From Paulownia fortunei (Eukaryota; Streptophyta; Magnoliopsida; Lamiales; Paulowniaceae), in NCBI GenBank assembly GCA_019321725.1, contig CM033114.1, positions 18,828,278 through 18,892,277 of the forward strand: a DNA stretch of 64,000 nt. The letters run 5' to 3'. Of this stretch, positions 13,230-25,309 are shown in pieces. The position numbers were made by a program, and so were the translations under genes. Below the pieces are notes generated by a model. That model was not told the DNA's origin. It ran no database searches and saw only the letters and a list, made by a program, of their open reading frames with translations. Numbering within the stretch: the stretch's first letter is position 1; each line of letters starts with the position of its first letter.

Positions 13230-13854
13230 CAGACTGACAGCATTTGACGCCCGACATTGCATGCAGCCCTTCAATACATTGGAATGGAATTGGAAAAAGA
13301 GAAAAAGAGGGCATTCTTCCCATTGCCTCCAAGAAACAAGGGATGGAAGTTGGAGAGGTTGTACTTCAAATGCAAGGGCCAACAGCTTTACTACGCATCC
13401 ATCAGTGACTCTATTTGCAATTTCAGCTTTACCTTCTATCATTTGTGGTTGTTATGTCTAAGAAGCTTGCCAATAAGTCCTACGATGAGCTTCCAATGCA
13501 TGTTTAGGTGCCTTCTGCTGCCTTTTTTGCTAGTGGTTATGTTATATCTGTTGTGATTGTATCTGCCATTCAGTGCTGTTGAAACTATGAAAATTTCTTC
13601 AATTTGAACATCATTAGCTTGTTTTTTGTGCAGTCTTGAGATGAATGCTAAATGCTAAGTTGGTTATAGTGTGATTACAGTAACTTCCTGTCAGAGTCGC
13701 AATAATTATGGCACGATTGAATTATATTCGTGGATTTTTTGTAGTCGAATGGAATGACGTGTGTACTTGTCTAGGATACTCGGAAAGTAAAGTACTTGCA
13801 GCATTGATTCAAGAAAAGATGAAATAGAAAAGGAAAATACAATGCTCAAGTATT
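13230..13854. other. Convergent intergenic region
   Basis: This is the 625-bp gap between the stop codon of the kelch gene (+) and the stop codon of the DUF662 gene (-). It must contain both 3' untranslated regions. I could not pick out a convincing AATAAA-type signal for either gene. Open frames here (13111-13556) are extensions past the kelch stop and not separate genes. Confidence 0.6.
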
Positions 13855-16270
13855 TCATGATTTTAAGTTCAAGATCTTGCTGAGCTCTTCCAGCTTCCTC
13901 ATTCTGAATTTCTCACTTTGATCCACCAACTGCAAAAGCCAACACCAAAAACAGATAAGCCCCAGAAAAAGAGTAGTAAAGTAGCACTGATTTCCTTTCG
14001 ATTCTTCCACAGATGAAAAAAGTTAGAATTTCCTGAACTTTTTTGGTGCAATTCCATTTGTAATTAGGTGCAATTACCTCCACAAGGGCAGTGGTCAATT
14101 GAGCTTTTTCATTGCTCTTCTCTTGGAAAGCTTCCATTGCTTCTTTATATTCTTTCTCCTGTACAAATGTGAAAAAAGTGCCAAAAAAAATTAAAGAAGT
14201 GATTCTATTTTCAAAAATGGTCAAAAAAGATGGTTATTTCTTTTTCCTTTGTTTAAGTTTTCTTGAGCAAAGAAGAGAGGAATCCTACTTTCTTTTGGCA
14301 GATCTGTGCAAGACTCTTGAGGTCACGGTTGGCTATGTCTAACCTTCTACGCACAGTGGAGACCTCTTTTCTCATTGGATCTGTGAACACTTCAAGTTCC
14401 TAATACATTTTCACAAAATGGAAGAATAATTAATTGTTGGATGAATTTCATTGGATTGCAGGCGTAAATATTACTGGATACCTAAGTAGATACATATTAA
14501 TGTTGTAGGAAAATACAAATATGTTTTGATTGTGTATGTAAATAGTTTATGAAACACTCTCGGTAAGATTTTATTTTTCTTTCTTTCAAATCTTATCGTC
14601 TAAATAGGATGGAATCAAAATTTTTAGTTTTAGGATGCGGGTACTCATTTGACACTATCATTTTAAAAATTTACAGGGGCAGAATTTTGAATTCCATGTT
14701 TTACATATAAAGTTAGGGGAGAAGAGAAACCACGTGGTCCAACCCACCTATTGACTTCATCTCTATATATAAATAAATATTAAATTATGATTTTTGAAAT
14801 TTATATTTTGAGTTTCTTAATAAAATAAAATAGTTGGACATCATCTTTGCTAGCTATAAAATGAACTTTAAAATCTCTAAATATGAACTTTCACTCACAA
14901 ATTGTCATTACTAAATTATAACATAGGGTTACACATTTTTTATTTTTTGTTTATTTGGCATCAACAACCCCATGACAATTACTTTACTTGTAAGGGTTGG
15001 CTCTTACACTTGTTGTCCTGTTCTTTTGTCATGTCATAGGTCCAATCCATGTGATTCAAAAGCATAATAATGGTTTAGGGGTTGTTTGGGCTAGTGGGTA
15101 AGGCTCCCAAAAATTCCATTTGGACTAATGTGATTTCTAAATATGTTTGGGAAATTTATATTTGAGTCTCTTTTTGTTTACTATAGAAGTATTTGAAAAT
15201 TAAAATTAAAATTACTTTTGAGTTATTTAAAATACAATAATTAGCTTTTTTGTAAAACTACAAAATAGTCGCTTTTGGCCAAACACTATTTTATGAAAAT
15301 CAATTGTCGCTAAATCATTATCGAAATTTGATTTTTCTAAAGAATTGATTTTGAAAAAAAAGCTGGCCCAACTCATCTATGAGGAATTATTTGGGCTTAC
15401 TCCCCTGCTTTAGACATGAAGTTCTTAAAAGTAAAAGTTTCCTATAACTTTACCCTATGTCCTTACAATTAGTGATTGAGAGTTATTAATTTAAATGAGA
15501 GAATAGTTTTGGAAATAAATTTTTAATTTTTGAAAATAGAACTTCATTTCAAGGTGTAAAAAATAAATAAATTGAAATAATAAATTTAGAACAAAGTACG
15601 ACTGAGCATTTTAAATTATTGAAACCCAAACTCAAACTTTGTAAATTAGTACAATCAATTCTGGCCAACTCAAGTATTATGGGGACCCTTTGTAAGAAAA
15701 CTCCAAACACCACCCAAGCATTTTATCCCTATACAATCTTATCGTTAAAGACAATTATAAAATCTAAGTGTCATTATTAATAAGTTCCGAAACTCTAAAT
15801 TTGAGAAGAATCATATCAATAGAGTACGTTTGTCACGCATGAATCCCATCACATTAATGAATATGATTGTTTCAAAACATAAAATTTCATAATCTTCTAA
15901 AAATAATTTAAAATTAGCGTCGAAAAACAAAGTGATAATCTCAATCAAAAACTAGGATGATCAACCTTTGCAATCTTGGTTTTCATACTCATAATCAAAA
16001 ACTAAACTTTTTCAACATACTTTCTAAACAAAATTAGTATTGTTTTTTTCAAGAACTTACTTCCCAAACTTGTGTCAAACGCCTGGCTTCTTCTTCGGCA
16101 CGGCTGAGTTGAGATTCCACCCTCTCCCTCATCTCCATTTTCCTCCTCTCAATCTCCTCTTCCCTTGCTTGATACGACGCAATCGCCATCTTTGAGGCCT
16201 CGTCCTCATCGTCGACATCCCCTGCCGATGATCGGCCACTGCTCCCAATACTTGCAGCAAGACTCTTCAT
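13855..16270 (-). CDS. DUF662 / RAB6-interacting golgin-like coiled-coil protein, 4 exons, 158 aa
   Basis: Coding exons on the minus strand: 16061-16270, 14289-14399, 14078-14158 and 13855-13929. They encode 70, 37, 27 and 24 residues with all junctions in phase 0 and GT-AG. Residues 1-27 are a serine- and acid-rich leader. Residues about 30-155 are almost continuously helical and charged, with AREEEIERRKMEMRERVESQ, TDPMRKEVSTVRRRLD, CQKKEKEYKEAMEAF and RMRKLEELSKILN. This order, including the DPMRKEV and QKKE(R/K)EYKE(A/T) blocks, is what I know from Pfam PF04949 (Transcrip_act, DUF662), now often named RAB6-interacting golgin in plant annotations. Length fits the family. A role in Golgi or vesicle trafficking is inferred from the animal GORAB name and is not shown here. 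Intron 1 (14400-16060, 1.66 kb) is AT-rich and may contain a decayed MITE near 15070-15380. A TATA-like ATATAAG lies about 50 bp upstream of the ATG, too close to be sure of. Confidence 0.9.
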
Positions 16271-18347
16271 TTTCTTTACACTGAACTATGTATGTTGTCC
16301 CTGTGCTAGAACATGACTTGTTCTTATATCTGCATTTTTGTTGTCATATGTTATGATACACTATAATTCTGCCTATTGAAGGTTATCCACTTTTTTGCTT
16401 TTGCTTTAATACTTGCTCTCTTTTCCCTTCCCTCCCTTTCTTTTCAAGCTATTTTTGGTTTAAAAAAAGAAGCAACATATTTTGGGGCTATGCCCACTTT
16501 ATGCTTTAAGTTTTGTGAATCCATAGACCTCTTTTTTTCATCCATTTCTTGATTTCCAACTGTTATTTCAATTCTTTCATCTTTTCTTGATTTCATTCTA
16601 CCAGAAAATAAATAATATAAATGCATTGATATGATATACCAAAAAATCAATGGTTTTAAGATTTTTAAGATTTAACCAAGAGTTACACCAACCCCATTAC
16701 TCATCGTATTTAATTTGGTATTGCTACCGCACATGACTACAATGAAAGACTGATGATATTACTGAGAGTCCTACATATTGGAGGTCAGGAAATAAAAATT
16801 TGGGACAATCACAAACATTTATGCATGATAAATCTCATATGAATCCCTCCATATAAATTATTGTAATTGTCTCAAAATGGAAACACCAAAACCTGCTAAG
16901 AATAACGCTGTAAGTAAACAAAACATATGATTGATCATAGTTATATACATGGTTGGAAAATCATTATGCTCTCTTTCTTGCAATAAGATTGGAAGTAAAA
17001 GAAATAATGTTGTAGTACATATTTTGCTTCAAATGTGGGCAAGTTAGTTGCTTGGTCATAGTCAAGTGTTGGTTGCTCTGGAAAAATGCAAACTAGCCTA
17101 TGATTGTCATACGTTTTGGTTAGAAAACAAATGAATTTGTTTGCTCTTTTTCGGGTTTCTTGAAGGCACTCAATTGAACCTTGAAACACATGAATAAACT
17201 TCATAATAACAGCCCTCTTCTTTAGAAACTTGCTTGATTAGTACATATCCAAGTTCAATATGTTAAAAGGGATTCTGGATCATATATTTCAGGTGACCTT
17301 CTCAATGGTGCCTACCAATAATCCAGTTACTCTATTTCATTTTGAACGTATCGATCATTGTACATGTAGGTATGCACAAAGGGTCTCCTTATAGAGATAT
17401 TGCTTGTAAATCACTGGTAGCTTCGAAAATGTACATATCTCTGTCCATTTCTATATTCAGGTCATTTGAATATAAATGGTATTAAAATGCTGAAATCAAT
17501 TGGCATCCCCTAAGTTAATTTCCTTTTTCCGTAACTCTTAAAAAGTATATATTAGTTAAGATAATTAATTTATACTTACGATTTTGTTGGTCATATATTC
17601 AAATAATCTGAAAGGGAATTAGTAACCAGACAATATCCTCAAGTACATGTTCTTAGGAATGTGCATGATGACGAGAATAGGTTTCATGTTTATTTGATTG
17701 TTTATCACATAATGGCAATACCCAGCAAGTGAGGATGTGTTGTGATGCTGATTATGTTGACATGAAAACCTTATGCTTCCTTTAAATACTTATTTATAGT
17801 AGATCACCAATAATTATGATGTTGGCATAATTTTGAATTTTTCGAATTTTTGAGATTCGTCTTCCCGCGATTCCTTCTCTTAGAAAGTGATTGTAAGATG
17901 GGTTTCTATCTAATACGCAAATAAATAATTAGGAGTTCTTGGAATTGCTTTAAGATAACCTTACGACGGATTTTCCACGAGAATAATCTTTTAACGCTCA
18001 AGTTAATAATAGAGCTAGAGATAATGAATAAAGGGCAACAAAAAAATACAAAATATAAATAATGTACCTAAGAATAGTAAAAAATCAAGATAATTACAAT
18101 TAAATATCGAATGGTAGAATCATGTGTGATATAATTTATAGAACATTAGAATTTCATAAGCCCGTGGATTTGCACCATCCTTTTTGGCCTCGTGAACTTG
18201 TCACTTGAGTTGTTATTGGATTGTTTCCCATCAAATTATATAAAAAATATACATGTACATATATGCACACAAACATAAAATGTCATTTGCAGCGTTGGCT
18301 TTTGTGTAAACATGCTATGTCAACAATTAGTTTGATATAATAATATG
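16271..18347. other. Intergenic, nothing recognised
   Basis: AT-rich DNA between the 5' end of the DUF662 gene and MULE copy A. The first few hundred bases must hold the DUF662 promoter. Open frames at 16444-16650 and 16941-17204 have no family features. Confidence 0.5.
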
Positions 18348-18405
18348 GACTAATTTAATAGTTTATAATTAATTTACAAATTAATTAATTAATAACATTG
18401 TAATG
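18348..18405. repeat. Left terminal inverted repeat of MULE copy A
   Basis: The sequence begins gactaatttaatag. It aligns with the inverted right end of copy B (gactaatttaataaa) and with the worn right end of copy A near 23806. Confidence 0.65.
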
Positions 18406-18587
18406 AGGGAGGATTAAAAATTGAGTGAAAGCGTATTTGAAAATTGCGCTCTCAACAGAAAACACAACCTTTGTTTGTGCTTTTTTTTTTTTTTTAAATA
18501 TTAATAAAAGCGCAACTTAAAATTATGCTTTTTATCATAATAACACTAAGTGCAACTTACAATTACGCTTTTGTGGAATGTACAATT

Positions 18588-18700
18588 ATATATAAATTAT
18601 ATATATATAATAATATTTAAAAAAATATAATTATATATAAATTATATATATATATATATATAACAATATTTAAAAAAATATAATTATATATATACACATA
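18588..18700. repeat. Duplicated AT-rich segment
   Basis: The phrase 'aatatttaaaaaaatataat' occurs twice (near 18613 and 18666) with similar (AT)n stretches before each copy. It is a local tandem duplication inside the left end of MULE copy A. Confidence 0.7.
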
Positions 18701-18976
18701 ATCAACAAAGATAAAAATATAGACAAACACATTTGATTATACAATATTATTTACTTAAGCTATAATAATATTATACAATAAATAACATAAATTTATATTA
18801 TTTAAATATTTTTTTTACTTAAGTATAATATTTACTTATGTATTTAAATATTTCAATAAAGATAATAACAATACCATTTTTGTTTGATAATCACACATTT
18901 AATTTTTTGGATAATAATTACAGTATTAAATATATACATTATAGAAGTTTTAAAAATATAAGAATAATAAAAAATA

Positions 18977-20420
18977 CTAAAAATGGTCACTAGTGCCACA
19001 AATACGTCGGTGCCGCTGTCGTTTACCTCGACGTCTACCCTTAACAGCAACAACAATATCAGTATCATATAACTGATTTTGGGTCGAATCATCAACATAT
19101 GTATTGCAGCTTAAATTGAAGTTCAACTGACCTGATGAAATTGTGGAGTTTGATTCTCTGCGATCATAATACCCACTGTTTAGATGTGAAAATGCAACTG
19201 ACGAGATAATAAACTTTTCACGTCCAGAATCATGTCTTAGATGCTGTTGAACAAACGGTGTGTGCCCCATGTCAAAATCTGAACTGAGTATAGTAAAGAA
19301 TGACATCGTAGATGGTGGCATACCCTAATATGGAGTGAACGAATCATCCGATTATGCCTATTGAGGTATATAATAGTTGGCGGTGTTACCCAGATCGTGT
19401 GGTACACGATGTGACGAGATTGATGAACCTGCCTCATCTGCTACACTAGACATAAATGGATGAGGGATGTCGTAAAATATAGAAGTATAACTAATAAATA
19501 AAAGATGTATCAAGGTAGAGGGACCTGCATCATCTATTGCTCTACTATACCTCATCGTCCTCCTGCTTGTGTCATATGATAATGACATTGATATATTTAC
19601 AGCATCTTGTTGTCTGTGTAGTAGGCGTTTGAGATTATCAGTAGCATGTATAGCTTTACTCCTCAACTGCATAAGTGAAGTTATATCTTTCTCATTCGCG
19701 CTATCAATACTGAGCCTAATCATCTTGACCGCCATACTCTGAAATATGTGCAAAAAAAGAATAATATTAAAGAATATAATTAATATGATGCATACACATT
19801 ATAAAAATTATTATTAATGAATGTCTTACCATAGCTTTCAAATCTGATACGTGTGAAAGTTGGTACCCCTCCTACATAGGCAAATAGGATGACAATATCA
19901 GATAGTGTGTAATTCAATTGTACCAATCTATATATCGAGGCTCAATACTATTGGACCCAATAATGGGAGGGCTAACGATAATAAGTTGATATCTATCTGC
20001 CCACTACGACACATACTCTTGGTAAAATCGAATTCAATCCTCTCCATTGTGTTCTATGCGGTCTACATCATATAAAGTCTCCTCATGAGGTGGTATATCC
20101 GGTGAAATATACTTTCGCATGCTAAACTGTCGTATGACCCATTTTGGGTGATGGAACTCCACGAAGGCGTAGTTGATTAATGAACAACAAGATTTTCATA
20201 GTGGTATGTTACATATTGGACCCAACATCATAATATCCGGTGAACTCATGTCATATGGCTTCCATATAAACTGTAATTAAAAAATACGTCATTTTGAATA
20301 TTTTGTACATTTATGAAAAGAAAAATTAAATTTAAACAAAATATTAAATTCTGCTAACTTCTCTATTAGTCATTATGTCTAGTATATCTTTAATAATCCT
20401 GATAAAAACAACGCATTCAC
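18977..20420 (-). pseudogene. Plant mobile domain protein, 3' part only (MULE copy A)
   Basis: Read on the minus strand, this matches the last third of the plant mobile domain (PMD) gene of copy B. It includes the segment with 'IRDILD', an intron, then an exon near 20273-20070 (W.PYDM.SPDIM.LGP, INYA..EFHH), and the last exon from about 19737 (MAVKMIRLS, LMQLRSKAIHATD, LLHRQQD) to the stop at 18977. Internal stops and at least one frameshift (between about 19358 and 19321) break it. The PMD core, with the ERWRPETHTF block, is missing. The basic tail (GRRRGKRQRHRR) near the C-terminus is shared with copy B. It belonged to a protein of the MAIN/MAIL 'phosphatase 7 long form' type. Confidence 0.75.
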
Positions 20421-22010
20421 AGATACCTTCAACACTTCGGATAATATGTACAGACAACATATGAAGAAACCATCTCCAAGATATAAATATTTCTTCATCA
20501 ACAACTACAAAAGCGAGATGTAGAACTTGTTGATTTGCATCCATCCCCACAACAATCAACATTTTGTGTCTGTACTTTGTATAAAGATGTGTTCCATCTA
20601 CACTCATTACTTCGTGATAATTTTAGAACCTATTGATACATAACTTGAATGTCCAGAATACATATTTCAAATTTTTTTTTTCTGAGAACTCGGTGTTGAT
20701 ATAATACCACTACACAATTGTGCTTGAATTCTTTTTTTGCAGAGCTCCCAAATACTTAGGTAATTTTCTAACTAAGCTTTCCCAAGTGCCATAAACAATT
20801 TTGCTTGCGCGTTTCAAACTATGCCAGACCTTATGATATGAAATTTCATACTGATACTTATTTTTCACATTTTGTTAGATATGCTTAATCTCATAAGTTG
20901 GGTCATACTGAACTATGCCCGTACGCAATTTAGTGATCATGTTTTTGCATAAGTTGCGATGATCCGCATATAATAAATTCATAAGGTAAGTATGGGGGCC
21001 TCTCCACTTGGTGATTTTTCATAAACTGAGCTTTGCTTACAATGATGCTCGAAGCCCCCAAGTACACTATGTAATTTATGGACTATGTCTGCATTCCACT
21101 TTCTATAATTTTGGTGTACTCTCAACGACCCGATACTTATGTCTCACAGCTCGTACGGAGTAATATTTGATTAAAGCTTGTAAATTTTTCATGTCTTTAA
21201 ATATCATACCCTTTTCAATATCAATAGAATCTACAAGTATTTCTGAGTAAGATGTGAAGAATGGGACGGTCGGATTAAAGTCATATTCATTTGTTGTTGA
21301 GAGTATTGAAGTATAAACTGACACTTGATGCTGGGACGAGGTGCCATCATCATGTTGTTCATATATCTCTTGCAAGTCATCAATTTCGACCCCATCAACA
21401 ACATCATCATCATAATAATCATTTTCATCGGGTTCGAAATCAACATGTTCTTCAACACCAAAACTATCGACAAGTGACTCAGGCAATTCATCAGTATATG
21501 CATTATACGGCTCTGTAACTGTAACTTCAAAATGACCGGAGCTTAAAGCACTTGCATTGAGGTCATTCATGCCAACACTTGTCATCCTTTGCATGACTGT
21601 AGGCATATCAAATGCACTGTCATCTCTTAAAAATAATGCATAATGATAATATTCATTACTTATCGGTATCTTAGGCACAATATTATGAACCATTTGTTCT
21701 GTCTCAACATAAATATCTACAAATTGATTTTTTTTCCCGAATCCAAGAAAAACTTCAAACTTTCACCATCGGTTATTGATATTAGTTGTGACATATTGTT
21801 ACAACAATACTTACCAAATAATTTAAATAAGAATTATTTATTGTCAACACCCGTTATCTGATACACTTTCAATAGTAATTCAGAAAACTTTGTCCTACAA
21901 GATATTCTTCTACCTCCAATTGCAGGACAATCATATGTCATTGAATTAGCATTTTGTATAATTTGATCACTAAAATAGACCAGAATATTGATGTTTTTCA
22001 TATTTGACAT
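20421..22010 (-). pseudogene. MuDR-type MULE transposase, 5' part, truncated and frameshifted (copy A)
   Basis: The ATG at 22010 begins a frame (MSNMKNINILVYF) matching that of copy B. The stretch 21693-21103 holds a long open part with an acidic region (DEND, DDDVVDGVEIDDLQEIYEQ) and a MuDR N-terminal DNA-binding-type segment (GMIFKDMKNLQALIKYYSVR, RHKYRVVES). The start of the catalytic MULE domain is at 20607-20425 (SVDGTHLYTKYRHKMLIVVG, AFVVVDEE, WRWFLHML), which includes the first acidic catalytic position (D of VDGTHLY). The second and third catalytic residues and the SWIM zinc finger lie in the deleted part. Several stops and frameshifts separate these pieces. Confidence 0.8.
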
Positions 22011-23234
22011 AATTACATAAATATGAACATATTAGTAAACTAAATTATTTAATTCTTATACCAATATTGTGCGATTATTAGCAAATTATATTAGTAAATT
22101 CATAATTATCATATTTTAAAATTATATTATATATGCCTCTTTTATATATTAATTTTATATTTTTAATTTATATTATAATAAATATTGTTGTTATCATATA
22201 ATGCTTTCAACATTAGTAAAGTGTTAACATGAATATATACAAGTAATGTTATTATAAAAATTATAAATATAAATTTACTAGTTACTTAATTATTAATAGT
22301 TACATAATTTCTTAACAAATTATTAATATATTCAAAATAGTAATACAAAATAGTAATATAATAATAAATTACATAAATTAATTTGTTAACTTGTTACAAA
22401 TAATTATTTATTTATAAAATATTATTATTTAATACATCATTATTATAAATTGAATAATCTATAATTATTGCACAATTGAAAATAACCTATATAGGTAAAT
22501 GTCATATATTAAATTAATAAATTATAATAATAACTATTCATAATTAATATTTGTTAAGTATTATTACATAATAAGTATACTCATTACATTTTTAATATAA
22601 ATTGTTATTCACATTTTAATTTTATATAATAATTTCAAAGATATAATATTTAATTAATAATTTAAGTAATTAATTGTTAATATGAATATTTTTATATATA
22701 ATATAAATTAGTAATATTATAAACCACATAAATGTAGTGAAACTTAAATTTTGAATAACCGAACGTAATTCATTGTAGAAGACCTTATTCTACTTTCAGA
22801 TTAGGATAGTCATGGGGAAAATTTCCTAAATAGTTCAATAATTTTTAACTACAACTTTCAAGTCAAATAACAAATATAAAACATAATATACAAAAAAAAA
22901 AAAATATACACGCAAATATTAACTTCTCTACATATAAAACATGTTATTAAATATGTAATTTCACTTGTCATTATAAAAAAAAAATTACTAACATTGCGAC
23001 AGAATTTATTTTTTAAATATAATAATAAATCTACTTCACAATTATTACAATAAAATATACACATTGTAATTAAAATATTTAAGGTATGATATTTGTAAAG
23101 TCACACTCAAAATATTATTCGCATCGTCCTTTAATATTTTGCACTAATAATATTCACCTGAACAAAAATATATAAATATGAATTAGTCTATTTATCTTCA
23201 TAAAAATAAAAAAATATAACAAGAACTTACAGGT
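22011..23234 (-). other. AT-rich 5' intron-like interval of MULE copy A
   Basis: This lies between the transposase ATG and the purine-rich (coding-strand pyrimidine-rich) leader. Read on the minus strand, the block around 22860-23070 aligns with 44210-44400 of copy B, which follows a GTAAGT donor, so I infer a leader intron. The rest is extremely AT-rich with no gene. Confidence 0.55.
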
Positions 23235-23405
23235 GGACGGATAGGGAAAGGGATGATAGGAAAAAGGGAGAAGAAAAGTGGTGAAATGAATCCAGAGAGA
23301 TGAGAGAGGGAAACTAGAGAGAGAAGTGAGGGGAGATAAGAGAGTGGAGGGGAAGGGAATGAGAGGGAGTGAAGTTGGGGAGGGAGGGGACTGGGGTATT
23401 TATAG
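23235..23405 (-). promoter_or_regulatory. Pyrimidine-rich leader / promoter-proximal tract of MULE copy A
   Basis: The plus strand is a dense run of G and A (gagagagg, ggggaagggaa), which on the coding strand is a C/T-rich leader. The equivalent tract in copy B is 43840-44060. CT-rich leaders of this type are common just downstream of plant transcription starts. Confidence 0.45.
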
Positions 23406-23419
23406 GGAGGAAATTTAAA

Positions 23420-23640
23420 TGAAAGCGCAACCTGGGATTGCGCTTCTGATCAGAAAGCCAACATGAGGTTGTACTTTTTACACTTGTTTAGCGAAAGAAT
23501 AAATTCCTTCGCTGACTGTGCGACAGAAAACATAAGTCAAACTTGCGCTTTCTATTGCAATCGACGAAGGATTTGAATTGAATACAGATGTAGTGTGCGA
23601 CAGAAAGCGCAAGTCAAACTTGCACTTTCTATCGTAATCA
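23420..23640. repeat. Subterminal hairpin repeats with TTGCGCTTT motif (MULE copy A)
   Basis: Two tandem copies of about 76 bp each contain an inverted repeat around a CAA loop. In the second, arms agaaagcgcaagt (23602-23614) and acttgcactttct (23618-23630) pair at 12 of 13 positions. The first copy (23525-23537 with 23541-23553) has the same layout but more mismatches. Further AAGCGCAA / TTGCGCTTT octamers lie at 23420-23445. The same octamer recurs at both ends of copy B. Confidence 0.75.
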
Positions 23641-23756
23641 ATGAAATTTAAAAAATATATATAAAAATTTTAAATGCACAAATATGGCTTACGCTTTTAG
23701 TTGAAACCACCTACTGTTCTTTATGCTTTTGACTATTTTATTAATAACTCCTTATT

Positions 23757-23806
23757 CGTAAAAACTTAATTAACATTTAAATTTATAATAAACTGTCAAA
23801 TTACTC
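23757..23806. repeat. Right terminal inverted repeat of MULE copy A
   Basis: Inverted, it reads gagtaatttgacagtttatt. It is a worn partner of the left end at 18348. Confidence 0.55.
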
Positions 23807-24378
23807 TCAAATATGATATAGTAATAATATTGAAAACATGTTTATGGAAATAGTAAATTGGTGTCAATTAAAATATGATTACCAAATTAATTAAAAAATA
23901 ACTAAAGAAAAGCATTGATTTCAGTCCTGCTAAGATTGAGGTGCATCTTATTTCATCAAAACTTTGATTTTCTTTTCATATTCTTGTTTATTAACTTGTT
24001 CTTTAATTACCTTAAAAAAATTATGCACAACCAAGCAATAGTAAATAGTTATATATGTCATTAATTAGTAAGATGATAACTAGATTCAGTTAATATATCT
24101 TTATTTCATTTTATGTAATAACCAATAAGTGCATTGCAATTACATTTAGTAATTGAAAGCAATTGACTATTTATAATTAGTGAAGTACTAATATGAATTA
24201 CATATGTGTGCAACATTTATAAATACACACGAACTTATAAATGATACAATTTTCCTTTCTTTGCATATATATAATCATGTAACATAAATTCATATAAAAT
24301 AAATATATATCAAATAAAATATATAATATATAATATTTATCAAATATTAGGTATTAATATAAATAGATATATATTATA
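23807..24378. other. AT-rich spacer, nothing recognised
   Basis: Short AT-rich gap between MULE copy A and the next inverted-repeat element. No open frame or repeat structure stands out. Confidence 0.5.
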
Positions 24379-25138
24379 AAGGAAAAATTACAAATTGGTC
24401 CCGTAATTAAAAATGGTTCTAGCCAAATTTAAAATCCTAATTAAATCCTGTAACTATTAAAAACTATCTATTGAGTTCAGATTTTGTCAAAAATTATGAA
24501 TTTGGTAAGTGCAGATCATGTGAGTCCCAAAATCAGAGAATTTTTCATTTTTGGGGTGAATTCATTCTACTTAGACACAAAAATGCTGACATGAATATAA
24601 GACAAAGCTCACTTGGAAGAATGAAGTCCAACTAAACTGATGATGTGGAAAAAAATTGCCATGTGGAGGAAAAAAAATAAAAAAATCCTTTCTATTCATT
24701 CTTTTATTATTTTCCTTTCCTTTTTTTTTATTTTTTTTCCCATTCTCTTTAATATTACTTTTTTTTTTTTTTTTTTCATTTTCTTCCCGAAACTCTCTTC
24801 CCCTACTACCAACCCCACAGCCCCGCCACCACCTCCATGCCACCGTCCCCCAGCCACCCCAAACCCCAAACCTAAAAACGGAAAAGAAGAAGTTTTTTTG
24901 TTAAACCCAACCCTTGGCCTGAAAGCCAGAAGTTTTCTTAAGATTAAATCAAAATTCAAAACATCTAAACTTAAATCTTTTACCGCTTCTTATGGATTTA
25001 TGGCTGTGGTTGCTGGAGTGATAATGGCGGCAATTTTTTTGTATAAGGCAATGACTAGTGTTGTAGTAACCTGGCGGCAGTGATAGGGTGGAAGGCTGTT
25101 GGCGGTGGTGTGGTTGGTGGTGGTGGTTGGAGATTAAG

Positions 25139-25204
25139 GAAGAAGAAGAAGAAGAAGAAGAAGAAGAAGAAGAAGAAGAAGAAGAAGAAGAAGAAGAAGA
25201 AGAA
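25139..25204. repeat. (GAA)n microsatellite, 22 units
   Basis: A perfect GAA trinucleotide run, inside the terminal-inverted-repeat element. Read on the minus strand it gives a long polyserine frame, which I regard as an artefact. Confidence 0.97.
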
Positions 25205-25309
25205 AGAAAACTGGAAAATAAAATAAAATAATAAATTTTTATCATAATTTTTTTTTTATTTTTATTTGATTTATTATCTTAAAACAAATAATGTTAACTT
25301 TTACTCTCA

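Larger units (their letters stand above)
18348..23806 (-). mobile_element. Mutator-like element (MULE) copy A, internally deleted
   Basis: The right-hand part encodes a MuDR-type transposase fragment and the left-hand part the end of a plant mobile domain protein, all on the minus strand. The element is homologous to copy B (43606-50356) over coding parts, introns and the pyrimidine-rich leader. The left end reads gactaatttaatagtttata and the inverted right end reads gagtaatttgacagtttatt, so the terminal repeats are recognisable but worn (about 70% by eye). Flanks aataatatg (18339-18347) and tcaaatatg (23807-23815) agree at 6 of 9 positions, a degraded 9-bp target duplication at best. Relative to B it lacks about 2.2 kb. 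It has a longer AT-rich interval between leader and start codon. All coding parts carry stops or frameshifts, so it is dead. Confidence 0.85.

Noticed and set aside
15060..15390. Possible MITE in intron 1 of the DUF662 gene (gttgtttgggcta ... ggcccaac)
   Set aside because: The ends match over too few bases and no target duplication was found.
21231..21530. 99-codon methionine- and serine-rich minus-strand frame, with its plus-strand partner
   Set aside because: They are alternative frames of the MULE copy A transposase region.
24949..25245. Polyserine protein on the minus strand
   Set aside because: It is a direct translation of the GAA microsatellite inside a transposon.
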